DNA from: CADEDH01 sp965262175
GTDB lineage: Bacteria > Actinomycetota > Acidimicrobiia > Acidimicrobiales > SZUA-35
Assembly (NCBI GenBank): GCA_965262175.1
Contig: CBDHES010000029.1
Location: forward strand, 1-64,000
DNA: 64,000 bases
Reading direction: 5' to 3'
A program made the position numbers and the translations under genes. The notes under the pieces were generated by a model. It was not told the DNA's origin, did not search any database, and worked only from the letters and a program-made list of their open reading frames with translations. Below are positions 18,501 to 27,500 of this stretch, one piece after another; within the stretch, counting starts at the first letter, position 1, and each line of letters opens with the position of its first letter.

Positions 18501-18938
18501 ATGGAGACGATCGCCACGATCGACATCGACCGACCGGCCGCCGAGGTGTTCGACTTCGTCGCCGACATGGCCAACAACCCCCGATGGCAGGGCGGCCAGG
18601 AGCGGTGCACGTGGACCAGTGAGCCGCCGATCGGCCTCGGGTCGACCTATGACCAGGAGGCCCGGTTCCTCGGCCGGAAGCTCGTGTCGTCGTTCGAGGT
18701 GGTCGAGTTCGAGCCGGGCCACCTGATCCGCATCGTGTCCACCGGCGGATCGATGCCCATCGACGTGACCCGGTCGGTCCTCCCCCTCCCCGAGGGTGGG
18801 TGCTCGGTCACCGCCGTGGTGAAGGGGACCCCGCCCCTCGCCCTCCGCCTTCTCGGTCCCCTCACCCGGGCCATGATGCGCTCGAGCGTCTCCAGGGACT
18901 ACCACCGGCTCAAGGACCTGCTCGAAGCCCGAGCCTGA
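18501..18938 (+). CDS. SRPBCC-family (START-like) protein
   Basis: A 145-residue hydrophobic-ligand-binding fold starting METIATIDIDRPAAEVFDFV, the hallmark of the polyketide cyclase/dehydrase group. The ATG has CAGGAG upstream. It could bind or carry a lipid-like compound, perhaps the ligand seen by the adjacent TetR protein; this is inference from position only. Confidence 0.82.
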   Translation: METIATIDIDRPAAEVFDFVADMANNPRWQGGQERCTWTSEPPIGLGSTYDQEARFLGRKLVSSFEVVEFEPGHLIRIVSTGGSMPIDVTRSVLPLPEGGCSVTAVVKGTPPLALRLLGPLTRAMMRSSVSRDYHRLKDLLEARA

Positions 18939-18955
18939 CCGCCCCCGCCGCTACG

Positions 18956-20027
18956 GTGTGGGCCACGTTCACCCTCCTGTCGACCTCCGAGTTCGCCGAC
19001 GATCTGCTCCGCCGGATCGGCGCCGCCCGCTCCCGGGTGGCGATCCAGCTGATGACCTTCGACGGCGACGACGCCGGGATGCCGGTGGCCGCGGCGCTAC
19101 GCCAGGCCGCCGCCCGGGGGGTCGACACCCGGCTGCTCATCGACTGCTTCGCCCTCCGGTACGTGAGCGATGAACGGGTCACCCGCCCGAGCGTCCGTGA
19201 GGAGTTCGGCCGGACCCGGGCCATGTACACCGGGCTCGCCGCCGGCGGCGTCCGGGTCACCTTCACGTGCCCGAACGGACCGTTCGGGATCTATGCCCTG
19301 GCCCGCAACCACAAGAAGCTGTTTGCGATCGACGACGTCGTGTTCCTCGGGGGCATCAACGTCAGCGACCACAACTACGGCTGGCACGACTTCATGGTCC
19401 GGACCGACGATCCATCGATCGTCGAGGCCGCCTACGCCGACTTCGACGTGTCCGAAGCCGGTCGTCGACAGCTCCTCGACGGCCCGATCCTCACCGACGG
19501 CGCCATCGAGGCGACCTTCGACGAGCTGGTGCTGGGAGCCCGGGACCGGATCGTCGTCGCCTCGCCCTACGCCATCGACCGCCACCTGGCCCGGCTCATG
19601 GAACGCTCGACCGCCCGATCCAAGACGGTGGTCGTCGCCGCCGAGAACAACTTCGCCTTCCTGGAGCTGATCACCCCCTACGTCCTCGATCGACTGTCGG
19701 CGGCCGGCGTCGACATCTGCACCTACCCCCGGTTCTCCCATGCCAAGTTCGTGCTGGCCGACGAGCGGTTGCTGATCGGCTCGTCCAACTACGGCCGCCA
19801 CAGCTTCTGGTGCAACCAGGAGATCGGGCTCGTCATCGACGACCGAACCGTCGTCGAGAAGCTGGCCAGCGAACTGCTCGACGACCTCCGCCCGCTCACC
19901 GTCCCCGGCCGGCCCGGCCCGGCGGGCGGCGGGGCGGATGGCGTCGGCCATCATGGACGGGGCGCTCCGGCTCTATGCCCGGACGGTCGTGCCCCGCGTG
20001 CCGCTCCTGGCCGAGGTCGAGCCGTGA
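18956..20027 (+). CDS. Phospholipase D-like protein, probable frameshift near the 3' end
   Basis: Two HKD motifs (HxKxxxxD) are present at residues 119-126 (HKKLFAID) and 262-269 (HAKFVLAD), each followed by Gly/Ser/Asn residues as in cardiolipin synthase-like enzymes, so the catalytic core is intact. It starts at a GTG (VWATFTLLSTSEFADD). After about 19905 the frame loses its GC-rich third positions, while the +1 frame shows 28 of 29 G/C third positions and encodes MASAIMDGALRLYARTVVPR onward, ending at a TGA (20025-20027) that overlaps the next GTG. One extra base in the GC run 19912-19934 explains this. Uncorrected, the frame reads through into the VTT-like gene. Confidence 0.72.
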
Positions 20028-20773
20028 CCGACCGGTCGGACGCCCGACCGGGACCATCCTCCACCCCATCGAACCGTTCGAGCCAAGCGGCGTCGCGGTG
20101 GCCGGTGCTGGTCGGGCTGGCGGTGGCGGTGGGCGTGGCCTGCGTCGGCACCTGGATCGTGGGCCTCGCCCTCGACGACCCGCTCCTCCAGTTCGCTGGT
20201 CTCATGATCGGAGCGACCACGTTCGTCCCTCTCCCGGCCGACACCTTCGTCCTGAACGCGTCGGCCCACCTCGCCCCGGCGACGATCGGCCTCGTCGGAG
20301 GAGCGATCAATGCGGCGATGGCCCTGGTGGAGCGGCGCTGGGTCCAGGCCTTCGTCGACCATCGGGCCTTCGACCGGTTCGTGACGTTCGTCGGCGACAA
20401 CCGCCTGGTCGGGATGCTACGCCGGCAGATGTTCGTCGGCCTCCTGATCGGCGGGGCGACCTTCGTCCCCTTCGAGCCCTTCCGGTTGGTCGCCATCCTC
20501 ACCGACTACTCGCCGGTCCGGTACGCCGCGGCGACGTTCCTCTCCCGCGGCGGCCGCTACTACCTCCTGGCCCTCGCCGGTAGCGCACTGCTGGAGATCG
20601 GCTTCCTCCAGCAGGCGATCTGGATCACGCTGGCGTTGTTCGCCGTCGGCCTGTGGCGCAGCGCCCTCCGGCTCGTCCGCTCCGGGCGGGCCGGGGACGT
20701 GTCGGTCACCGGCGGCGGTTCGCTCCCGGACGCCGGCGTCGATCAGGACGGATCGGACTCCGGAGGCCGGTAG
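20024..20773 (+). CDS. VTT/DedA-like small membrane protein
   Basis: A 249-residue protein with about five hydrophobic segments. FVPLPADTFVLNASAHL and GGATFVPFEPFRLVAIL look like the two re-entrant proline-rich hairpins of the VTT/SNARE-associated fold. The start GTG at 20024 overlaps the corrected stop of the phospholipase-D-like gene, so both would act on membrane lipids; this link is inferred. The last 31 bases overlap the convergent thiamine-diphosphate enzyme gene. Confidence 0.68.
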   Translation: MTDRSDARPGPSSTPSNRSSQAASRWPVLVGLAVAVGVACVGTWIVGLALDDPLLQFAGLMIGATTFVPLPADTFVLNASAHLAPATIGLVGGAINAAMALVERRWVQAFVDHRAFDRFVTFVGDNRLVGMLRRQMFVGLLIGGATFVPFEPFRLVAILTDYSPVRYAAATFLSRGGRYYLLALAGSALLEIGFLQQAIWITLALFAVGLWRSALRLVRSGRAGDVSVTGGGSLPDAGVDQDGSDSGGR

Positions 20774-22407
20774 GGCCGGGTCACGATGCCCCACGGGTCG
20801 GGGGTGACGCCGATCGGCACATCGATCAGGCACGGCTCCCGCGCGTCGATGGCCTGCGACAACATCGTGCGAAGCTCGTCCGGGCTCTCGGCCCGGTACC
20901 CGGTCATGTCGAACGATGCCGCCAGACCCAGCAGGTCGGGGTTCGTCAGCTCGGTTCCGTGATGGACCCCGTCGAACTGCTGACGGTGCATCCGCTGCAC
21001 GTTGCCGTAGGCGTCATCCCGGAACACCACCCCGATGAGCGGCAGGTCGTAGTTCATCACCGTCGCCATCTCGGCCAGGCCGTAGCCGAAACCGCCGTCG
21101 CCGTTGATCGACACCACGGGCCGGTCGGGGCAGCCGACGACGGCACCGATGGCGGTCGGGTAGCCGTAGCCCAACGTGCCCTGGTACCCGGGTGAGAGGT
21201 AGCTGCGGGGGTGGTGGATACCGAAGGTGTAGCGGGCGACGTAGCCGACCTGGGTCAACTCGCTGACCAGGACCGCCTCGTCGGGCATGGCGTCGCGGAG
21301 GGCGGCGGCGTAGTCGACCTGGGGTTGGAGTGGCGAGAGATCGTCGGCGACCCGGCGGCGAACCTCATCCGCGTCGTCGAGCCATGGGCCGCGCTCGGCG
21401 ACCAGCCCGGTCAGCGCCGCCGATGCGGCCCGGGCATCGGCGGTGACCGTCACGTCGAAAGACCGCGGAGGGGCGAAGGCCGCCTCGTCGATGTTGATCG
21501 AGATCAGCGTCGCCCCGGGGCCGGTCCGCACGGGGCGACCCCCGCCCTCGAGAGCCCGGGTGCCGATGAAGAGCACGGTGTCGGCCCGGGCCAGCAGCTC
21601 CTTGCCGGCCAGGGGGAGGAACGACATCGGATGGCGGTTGTCGAAGCTCCCGATCCCGTTGGCGCTCGAGACGATCGGGGCCGACAGCTTGGTGGCCAAC
21701 TCGCCCAGCTCGTCCCAGGCGTGGGCCGCGTAGCCCCCGCCACCCACGTAGATCACCGGTCGCTCGGCGGCGGCCAGCGCCTCGGCCGCCGCCCCGAGGT
21801 CGGCCTCATCGCCGGCCGCCGGCGGGGCCGGGCTCTCGGGGCCGATGGCCGCGCCGCCGGTGGTGCCCGCCAGCACGTCGGGCGGGATCTCGACCGCCAC
21901 CGGGCCCGGGCCCTGACCGAGGCGAACCATCGCCCCGTGGATGGCACCCGGCACCTGCCCGGGTTCGGTGACCAGCGTGGCATGGTGGCACAGGGTCTCG
22001 AGGATGCCCGACTGGTCGGGGATCTCGTGGAGGAGGCCCAGGCCCTGGCCGATGCCCCGGGTGGGGACCTGGCCGCTGATGAGCAGCACCGGCGATGAGC
22101 ACGACCGGGCGGTGACCAACCCACTGGCGGCGTTGAGCACCCCGGGACCGGGCACTACCAGCGCGACGCCAATCCGCCCGGTGGTCCGGGCGTAGCCGTC
22201 GGCGGCGTAGGTCGTCGTCTGCTCGTGGCGGGCGTTGATGAACTGGATCCGGTCGGCGTACTGAGCCAGCCCGTTGCTGGCGTAGTCGAGCTGGACGCCG
22301 GGAATGCCGAAGATGTGGGTGACCCCTTCGGCCGCCAGCTGGCGGGCCATCGCCACCCCGCCGGTCACCGCTGCCCCCGGATCGCTACCTTCTCCGTCGC
22401 GTGTCAT
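20743..22407 (-). CDS. Thiamine-diphosphate-dependent enzyme (acetolactate synthase large-subunit-like)
   Basis: A 554-residue protein with cofactor-activating Glu62 (INARHEQTTTYAADGYA) and the Mg-diphosphate motif NGDGGFGYGLAEM followed by RDDAYGN. It has the full PYR, central and PP domains and resembles catabolic acetolactate synthase, oxalyl-CoA decarboxylase and similar enzymes. No small regulatory subunit gene is near, so it is probably not the biosynthetic AHAS. The ATG at 22407 is favoured over 22530 because a TAGGTT box sits eight bases upstream and the extra residues look non-coding. Confidence 0.85.
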   Translation of the reverse strand: MTRDGEGSDPGAAVTGGVAMARQLAAEGVTHIFGIPGVQLDYASNGLAQYADRIQFINARHEQTTTYAADGYARTTGRIGVALVVPGPGVLNAASGLVTARSCSSPVLLISGQVPTRGIGQGLGLLHEIPDQSGILETLCHHATLVTEPGQVPGAIHGAMVRLGQGPGPVAVEIPPDVLAGTTGGAAIGPESPAPPAAGDEADLGAAAEALAAAERPVIYVGGGGYAAHAWDELGELATKLSAPIVSSANGIGSFDNRHPMSFLPLAGKELLARADTVLFIGTRALEGGGRPVRTGPGATLISINIDEAAFAPPRSFDVTVTADARAASAALTGLVAERGPWLDDADEVRRRVADDLSPLQPQVDYAAALRDAMPDEAVLVSELTQVGYVARYTFGIHHPRSYLSPGYQGTLGYGYPTAIGAVVGCPDRPVVSINGDGGFGYGLAEMATVMNYDLPLIGVVFRDDAYGNVQRMHRQQFDGVHHGTELTNPDLLGLAASFDMTGYRAESPDELRTMLSQAIDAREPCLIDVPIGVTPDPWGIVTRPYRPPESDPS

Positions 22408-22415
22408 GGGGGCCG

Positions 22416-22421
22416 AACCTA
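22416..22421 (-). promoter_or_regulatory. -10 element TAGGTT, near-leaderless
   Basis: On the complement TAGGTT ends eight bases before the ATG at 22407. No Shine-Dalgarno sequence lies between them. Confidence 0.45.
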
Positions 22422-22500
22422 GCCTCTCCGTCCACGAGGCGGCGAGTAGCCGGCGACGCTGGCGGCACGGGACCCGCCGAGTGTGGAAAGCTGACGGCCA

Positions 22501-22844
22501 TGGACGGCACCGACCTCTCCAAAGACGCAACGCGCGTTGATTCGATCGAAGGTTTTGTCGAGGCAGAAGGGATCATCTCGAGCTCCCAAGAGTTCGGAGA
22601 TGAATTTGAAGAGGCCGTCAATGTTGGCGATGACTTCTTTTCGGTTGAAGTGCCGTTGGAGGCTATCTTCGGCCCTGACTACCAAGATCACGTCACTGGT
22701 GTTACCAGGGAGGGAACGAAGAACAATCCGACGGGCTCAACGCCAACTGACTTTATCGATGGTAATATGCAAGCTGTCTATCGGATTGATGATATTGCGG
22801 GCGAACCGGAACTCTACACCATGCATCCCAAGCCGAGAGACTGA
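22501..22844 (+). CDS. Hypothetical acidic protein, possible toxin C-terminal fragment
   Basis: A 114-residue product with base composition near 50% GC in a ~70% GC region and with many A/T-ending codons, so it was probably acquired. It contains DDFFSVEVPLEAIFGPDY and ends ELYTMHPKPRD. I know no family. The form (no signal, acidic first half, compact end) and the tightly following small acidic gene resemble a polymorphic-toxin tail followed by its immunity gene. The 5' end sits at the border with GC-rich DNA, so it may have lost an N-terminal part. Confidence 0.55.
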
Positions 22845-22846
22845 CG

Positions 22847-23131
22847 ATGGAGATCAACGAGACCTATCCGACGGTCGCCCGCATGGTGAAACTGTACTGC
22901 AACGTCAATTTCTTCAATCTCGACGGATTGCGGAAGCAAGTTCAAAAGGACAGTTGGCTTAGCCTCAATCCATCGTTCAAGGATGATTTGGAAAAGGTCA
23001 TCAGTGAGCAGATGTTTCATCCTGACGAGTATCGTCGCCTCACGGAAGATGAATATGAGACCGCTGAGGAGGTTGCAGAACACCTAAAGGCGATTTTCGA
23101 CTTCGCCTATGAAGACGGCCTCCATTCATAA
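22847..23131 (+). CDS. Hypothetical small acidic protein, possible immunity protein
   Basis: A 94-residue acidic protein that begins two bases after the previous stop, with GAGAG upstream. YPTVARMVKLYCNVNFFNLDG at the start and AEEVAEHLKAIFDFAYEDG at the end recall the size and layout of CdiI-like immunity proteins (a YP-rich start, a short acidic helical end), but the match is loose. Composition is lower in GC than the surroundings, as for its partner. Confidence 0.55.
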   Translation: MEINETYPTVARMVKLYCNVNFFNLDGLRKQVQKDSWLSLNPSFKDDLEKVISEQMFHPDEYRRLTEDEYETAEEVAEHLKAIFDFAYEDGLHS

Positions 23132-23182
23132 CGGGACCCACGCTTGTGGCATTGGGTAAGGATCATCAATCGTTGAGTTAAG

Positions 23183-23203
23183 AGCCGCAGAGCGGCTTTG
23201 CTT
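23183..23203 (+). terminator. Short hairpin with T-rich tail
   Basis: AGCCGC and GCGGCT pair around a three-base loop and are followed by TTGCTT. It would end the transcript of the two lower-GC genes. Unlike most terminators in the window it has a T-rich tail, fitting a foreign origin. Confidence 0.45.
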
Positions 23204-23226
23204 GCCCCCAGCCTTCCGTGCGTCGG

Positions 23227-23436
23227 AACCACACCGATTTCCAACCGAGCACCCTGTTGATCGCCGACGCTATTCAACGGCGCGAGTTCGCCGGCCGCGA
23301 ACTTTCCAGCCTCTTCCAGGACTTGATCGACAAGCTCGCTGTCGAGGTCCTCATAGCCAGGAAGCGACGCAAGGTCTGGGATCATCGGCCTAAGGACCGT
23401 TCGCATCTGGTCAAGCGGCGGGCTGTAGACGGTCAT
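23227..23436 (-). pseudogene. Acyl-CoA dehydrogenase, N-terminal stump
   Basis: From the ATG at 23436, preceded by a strong AAAGGAG, about 70 residues read as an acyl-CoA dehydrogenase N-terminus: LPGYEDLDSELVDQVLEEAG and APLNSVGDQQGARLE are characteristic of the proteobacterial long-chain type. After GVVPT the frame turns into unrelated sequence until a stop at 23107, so some 500 residues are missing. Codon use is less GC-biased than neighbours. It looks like debris carried in by the same event as the flanking low-GC genes. Confidence 0.75.
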
Positions 23437-23505
23437 CGCTTACTCCTTTTGCCGTGACCACATCTTGTGATCCTCGCTGCGTTCCGCAATGGCGTGTCAA
23501 AGTGA

Positions 23506-24148
23506 CGTGACAAACGCAGGGCCGAGGCGCAGGCACCGCATTTCACCGAGCTGGCCGGCACCCTCGGTGTCGAGATCGAAACCGGCCGGGCGATCGTCCA
23601 CCGGTTGGTCGAGCTGACCCCGGGCTGGGTCTACCCCGGCACCGACTACCTCGCGTCGTTCCCCCCGTTCAACCTCCAGCCGACCCACTACCGCATCACG
23701 ATCGACGACAAACACGGCTGGTTCGGCCAGTGAGGGTTCGAGTCGCTGGCCGTGCGCTGGCTCGTCCCGGGGTCGACGGTCCGCATCGAGGCCCCCTCCC
23801 TCGACAGCGGAGAGCCGATGCTGATCGAGATGCGGGACGATGAGATCCTCACCGTCGAGCCCGACACCATCGTGGGCTAACTCCTCGGCCGAGGTGGGGG
23901 GAGACGCCGCCACCAGACCCTTCAGGTGAGCGAGCATGAACCTCTTCCGGCCGGAAGAGCACGCCCGAAACTGGTGGAGCTTCGACCCGCAGCTCGCCCC
24001 TCGGATGCTGAAGCCCGTCGCCGCCTGGGCCGAGATCTTCTCCAACCCGTTCTTGACCGAGCGGAGCCGGGTCGACTACATCTCCTGGATCGGCTCCGCC
24101 GACGGCCAGGCGGCCTTCGCCGCGCTCCGGGCTCGGCTGGCCGGATGA
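23506..24148 (+). pseudogene. Organomercurial lyase (MerB)-like gene, 5'-truncated, with two in-frame TGA codons and a frameshift
   Basis: Reading from 23506, the product contains HFTELAGTLGVEIETGRAIV, DYLASFPPFNLQPTHYRITI, GWFGQ, a TGA (23731-23733), GFESLAVRWLVPG, APSLDSGEPMLIEMRDDEIL and DTIVG, then a TAA. Dropping one A near 23879 restores YSSSAEVGGDAATRPFR, a second TGA (23927-23929), and ASMNLFRPEEHARNWW to a stop at 24148. Order and spacing match alkylmercury lyases. Against MerB recalled from memory, the first TGA falls on Cys96 (YAWCALD) and the second on the Cys159/160 pair (SFCCHVHFF). The TGAs may be decay of Cys or Trp codons, or former selenocysteine codons. The 5' end is lost at the low-GC junction. 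Confidence 0.6.
23936..24148 (+). CDS. Short open frame, 3' part of the MerB-like gene
   Basis: Seventy residues start at an ATG with AGGTGAG six bases upstream, so it could be translated alone. Its sequence (NLFRPEEHARNWWSF) continues the MerB-like frame above, and I read it as the tail of that gene rather than an independent protein. Confidence 0.4.
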   Translation: MNLFRPEEHARNWWSFDPQLAPRMLKPVAAWAEIFSNPFLTERSRVDYISWIGSADGQAAFAALRARLAG

Positions 24149-24221
24149 GCCGGCCACCGATGTCGACCCGACGCCGCCGAACGACGACCCGACCAACGAA
24201 CCCCAACGAGAGGACCTGACC

Positions 24222-24509
24222 ATGGCCGGACTGTGGATCGCCCATGTCGAGGTGACCGACGAGGACGCCTACGGCGACTACGTCACCGGCGCGACGAAGG
24301 CCATCGCCGACCACGGCGGCGTGTTCATCGCCCGGGGCGGCCGGTACCAGCAGATGGAGGGCAAGGACCGGGCCCGCAACGTGGTGGCCCGGTTCCCGAC
24401 CTTCGACGACGCGGTCGCCTGCTACAACTCCGACGCCTATCAGGCGATCGTGGCCCAGGCGATCGAGGCCTCGGATCGCACGGTGGTCATCGTCGAGACC
24501 GACGAGTAG
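24222..24509 (+). CDS. DUF1330 protein
   Basis: A 95-residue protein starting MAGLWIAHVEVTDEDAYGDY, with GGVFIARGGRYQQMEGKDRA, the same family and length as 17495-17782. GAGAGGA precedes the ATG. It lies behind the MerB-like remnant and ahead of a terminator. The two paralogues share the family pattern but differ at most positions, so the duplication is old or they arrived separately. Confidence 0.83.
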   Translation: MAGLWIAHVEVTDEDAYGDYVTGATKAIADHGGVFIARGGRYQQMEGKDRARNVVARFPTFDDAVACYNSDAYQAIVAQAIEASDRTVVIVETDE

Positions 24510-24516
24510 GCGTCCT

Positions 24517-24559
24517 CGACCGAGGCCGGGGCGGCCGTTCGTCGCCCCGGCTCCGGTCG
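24517..24559. terminator. Bidirectional terminator hairpin
   Basis: Arms 24517-24533 and 24543-24559 pair over 17 positions with two mismatches around a nine-base loop, between the ends of convergent genes. Confidence 0.65.
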
Positions 24560-24569
24560 GAGGTCGACG

Positions 24570-27500
24570 TCAGGACGCTTCACCGTCGAGCAACCGCCGA
24601 GCCTCGGCCCGGAAACGCTCGACGTTGCCTTCCTTGATCTCCTCGTACCCCCGGATCATGTCGGGGAGTTCGGCGACCTCGACCGCCCGGTCGTAGGTCT
24701 CGGCCGAGAGGTCGGCCAACACCTGGTCGATCATGGCCTCGTACTCGCCGATGAGGGCCCGCTCCATCTGCCGGTGCTTCGTCCGGCCGAACGGGTCCAT
24801 CGCCGTACCCCGGAGCCGCTTCATCCGGGCCAGGGCGGCAAAGGCGGCCTCACCGCTGCGGCCGAGACCGATCTTGTTCTTCACCCCGAGCCGACGGGCC
24901 GTCGGCGGGTGGAGCTTGTAGGTGATCGTGGCCTCGGCGCCGAACTGCTCGGCCAGGGCGTCCTTGAACGCCCTGGAGCGGTGAAGGCGGGCCACCTCGT
25001 ACTCGTCCTTGTAGGCCATCAGCTTGTACAGGTAGCGAGCGACCGCCTCCGACAGCCGGGTGTCGGTCCCGACCGCAGCCTCGGCGGCCCGCACCCTGGC
25101 CACCGCATCGGCGTACCGGGCGGCGTAGGCGACGTCCTGGTAGTCGATCAGGTCCGAGACCCGGATCTCCAGCAGCCGGAGCAACTCGTCGGAGGGGTCG
25201 CCGACCTTCTTGACGAGGTTGGCGGCCCGGCGGGACCGCTTGACCTCGGCCCGCTTGACCGCACCGGGGCGCTCGAGTCCGAGCCTGTCGAGCCACGCCG
25301 GGTCGTGGGCGATCTTGCGTCCGATGCGGAACGCCTGGATGTTGGTGTCGATCGCCACGCCATTGAGCTCGATGGCCCGCTCGATCGCATCGGACGAGAT
25401 CGGGATCACCCCCTGCTGGTAGGCCGCGCCGAGCACGATCACGTTGGCCGGCATGTGAGACCGGAACAGGTTGTCCGAGACGTTCCCGGCGTCGAAGTAC
25501 ACGTTCTTCGACGCCACGGTGGCGGCGTCGATGATCGCCTGGAGCTTGGCCCACCGGGGGAAGGCGGCGCTGGTGTCGCGGACCATCGCACCGGTCGGGA
25601 CCTTGCTCGACGAGACCACCGCCACCGTCCGCTCCGGGTTGGTCTTGTCGAGGTTGGCCGGATTGGTCCCGGTCAACACGTCGAACACCAGGTAGGCGTC
25701 GGCCTCGCCCGATGCCACCTTGTTGGCCTGACCGTCGGAGGCCGACTCGTCGGCCAGGCGGCGGATCTTCAGGTTGGAGATGACCGCTCCGCCCTTCTGG
25801 GAGAGGCCGGTCTGGTCGAGACCGTCGGCCTGCTTGCCGTCGAGGAGGGCGGCGGTCGCCATCAGCTGGTTGACGGTGACGACGCCGGTGCCGCCGATGC
25901 CCATCATCAGCACGTCACCCTCGTCGATCCGGTCCGGCTCGGGCAGCTCATCGGCACCGATCGGGTCGAAGGGCACGGCCGCCTTCTTGGCCTGGTTGGG
26001 ATCGGGGATGACCTCGACGAAGGCCGGGCAGTCGCCGTCCAGGCAGGAGTAGTCCTTGTTGCACGACGACTGGTGGATCTGGGTCTTGCGTCCGAACTCG
26101 GTGTCGACGGGCTGAACCGAGAGGCAGCTCGACTTCACTCCGCAGTCGCCGCAGCCCTCGCACACCGCCTCGTTGATGAACACCCGCATCGCCGGGTCGA
26201 CCGCCACGCCGCGCTTGCGGTCCCGGCGGAGCTCGGCGGCGCATGCCTGGTCGTAGATGAGCACGGTGCAGCCCGGGACGTCCCGGAGGAGCCGCTGCGC
26301 TTCGTCGAGTCGGGAGCGATGCCACACGTCGACCCCGGGAGCGAACCGGGCGTCGGCCGGGTACTTGTCGGTGTCGTCGGTGACGACGATCGTGCGCGCC
26401 ACGCCTTCGGCGTGCACCGACCGGGTCAGCTCGGGGACGGTCATCTGGCCGTCGACGTCCTGGCCGCCGGTCATGGCGACCGCCCCGTTGTAGAGGATCT
26501 TGTAGGTGACGTTGGTTCCGGCGGCGACCGCCTGGCGCACGGCGAGGCTTCCCGAGTGGTGGTAGGTGCCGTCGCCGATGTTCTGGAACCGGTGCTTCAT
26601 CGTGACGAAGGGGGCGGCGCCGACCCACTGGATCCCCTCGCCGCCCATCTGGGTCGTGCCCTTGGTGTTGCGGGTCGGGGTCATCGAGGCCATGCCGTGG
26701 CACCCGATTCCGCCCCCGGCCTCCGAGCCGTCAGGAACCCAGGTCGAGGTGTTGTGGGGGCAGCCGGAGCAGAAGCCCGGTGTCCGGTTGGCCGACTTCG
26801 ACCCTGCCACCTCGGCCAGGACCGGGATGGTGATCCGTTCCTTGACGGCTGGACCGACCGCGTTCTCGCCGAACTGCTCGACGAGGAACGGCCGCAGCTC
26901 GGCAGCGATGCCGTCGACGTCCATCTCACCATGGGCCGGGAACCAGCGGGATCCGTCGGCCCCCTTCTTGCCCAGGATTCGGGGAGCGCCGGCCATGCCG
27001 TAGAGGGCGTCCCGAGCCCACAACTCGATGAACGGTCGCTTCTCCTCGATGGCCACGATCGTGTTCAGGCCCCGTGCGAAGGCCCGCACCGACGTCGGCT
27101 CGAGGGGCCACACCACGGCCGGCTTGAAGATCCGGATCCCCCGCCTCGTCAGCTCGGCCTCGTCGAAGCCCATGCGGTCGAGGGCGGCCCGGACGTCGTA
27201 GTAGGTCTTACCGGCCGCCATGATCCCGAGGGTGGCGTCGGGGGTGTCGACCGTCGACCGGTTCAGCTGGTTTGCGGCCACGAACTCATCGACGGCCCGC
27301 AACCGACCATCGTGGACCTCCTGCTCCATCGCCACCGCGATGGGCCCGAACAGGCGGTCTTCCTGGGTGTGGCGCCACGGCTTGCCGTTCCACTCCCACT
27401 GGGGACGGACCGGGGCCACCCGACCGGGCCCGACCCGGATCGTGGAGTAGCCATCGGCGACGTTGGTGACGATCTTCACCGCCGCCCACAACCCGGAGTA

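Noticed and set aside
18800..20773. Single 657-residue phospholipase-membrane fusion protein
   Set aside because: The linker region is in a poor frame while the +1 frame is coding-like and ends with a GTGA overlap, so two genes with one frameshift fit better; kept as an alternative in the findings.
23107..23436. A complete 109-residue gene
   Set aside because: Only the first 70 residues match acyl-CoA dehydrogenase; the rest is unrelated sequence, so it is a truncated remnant.
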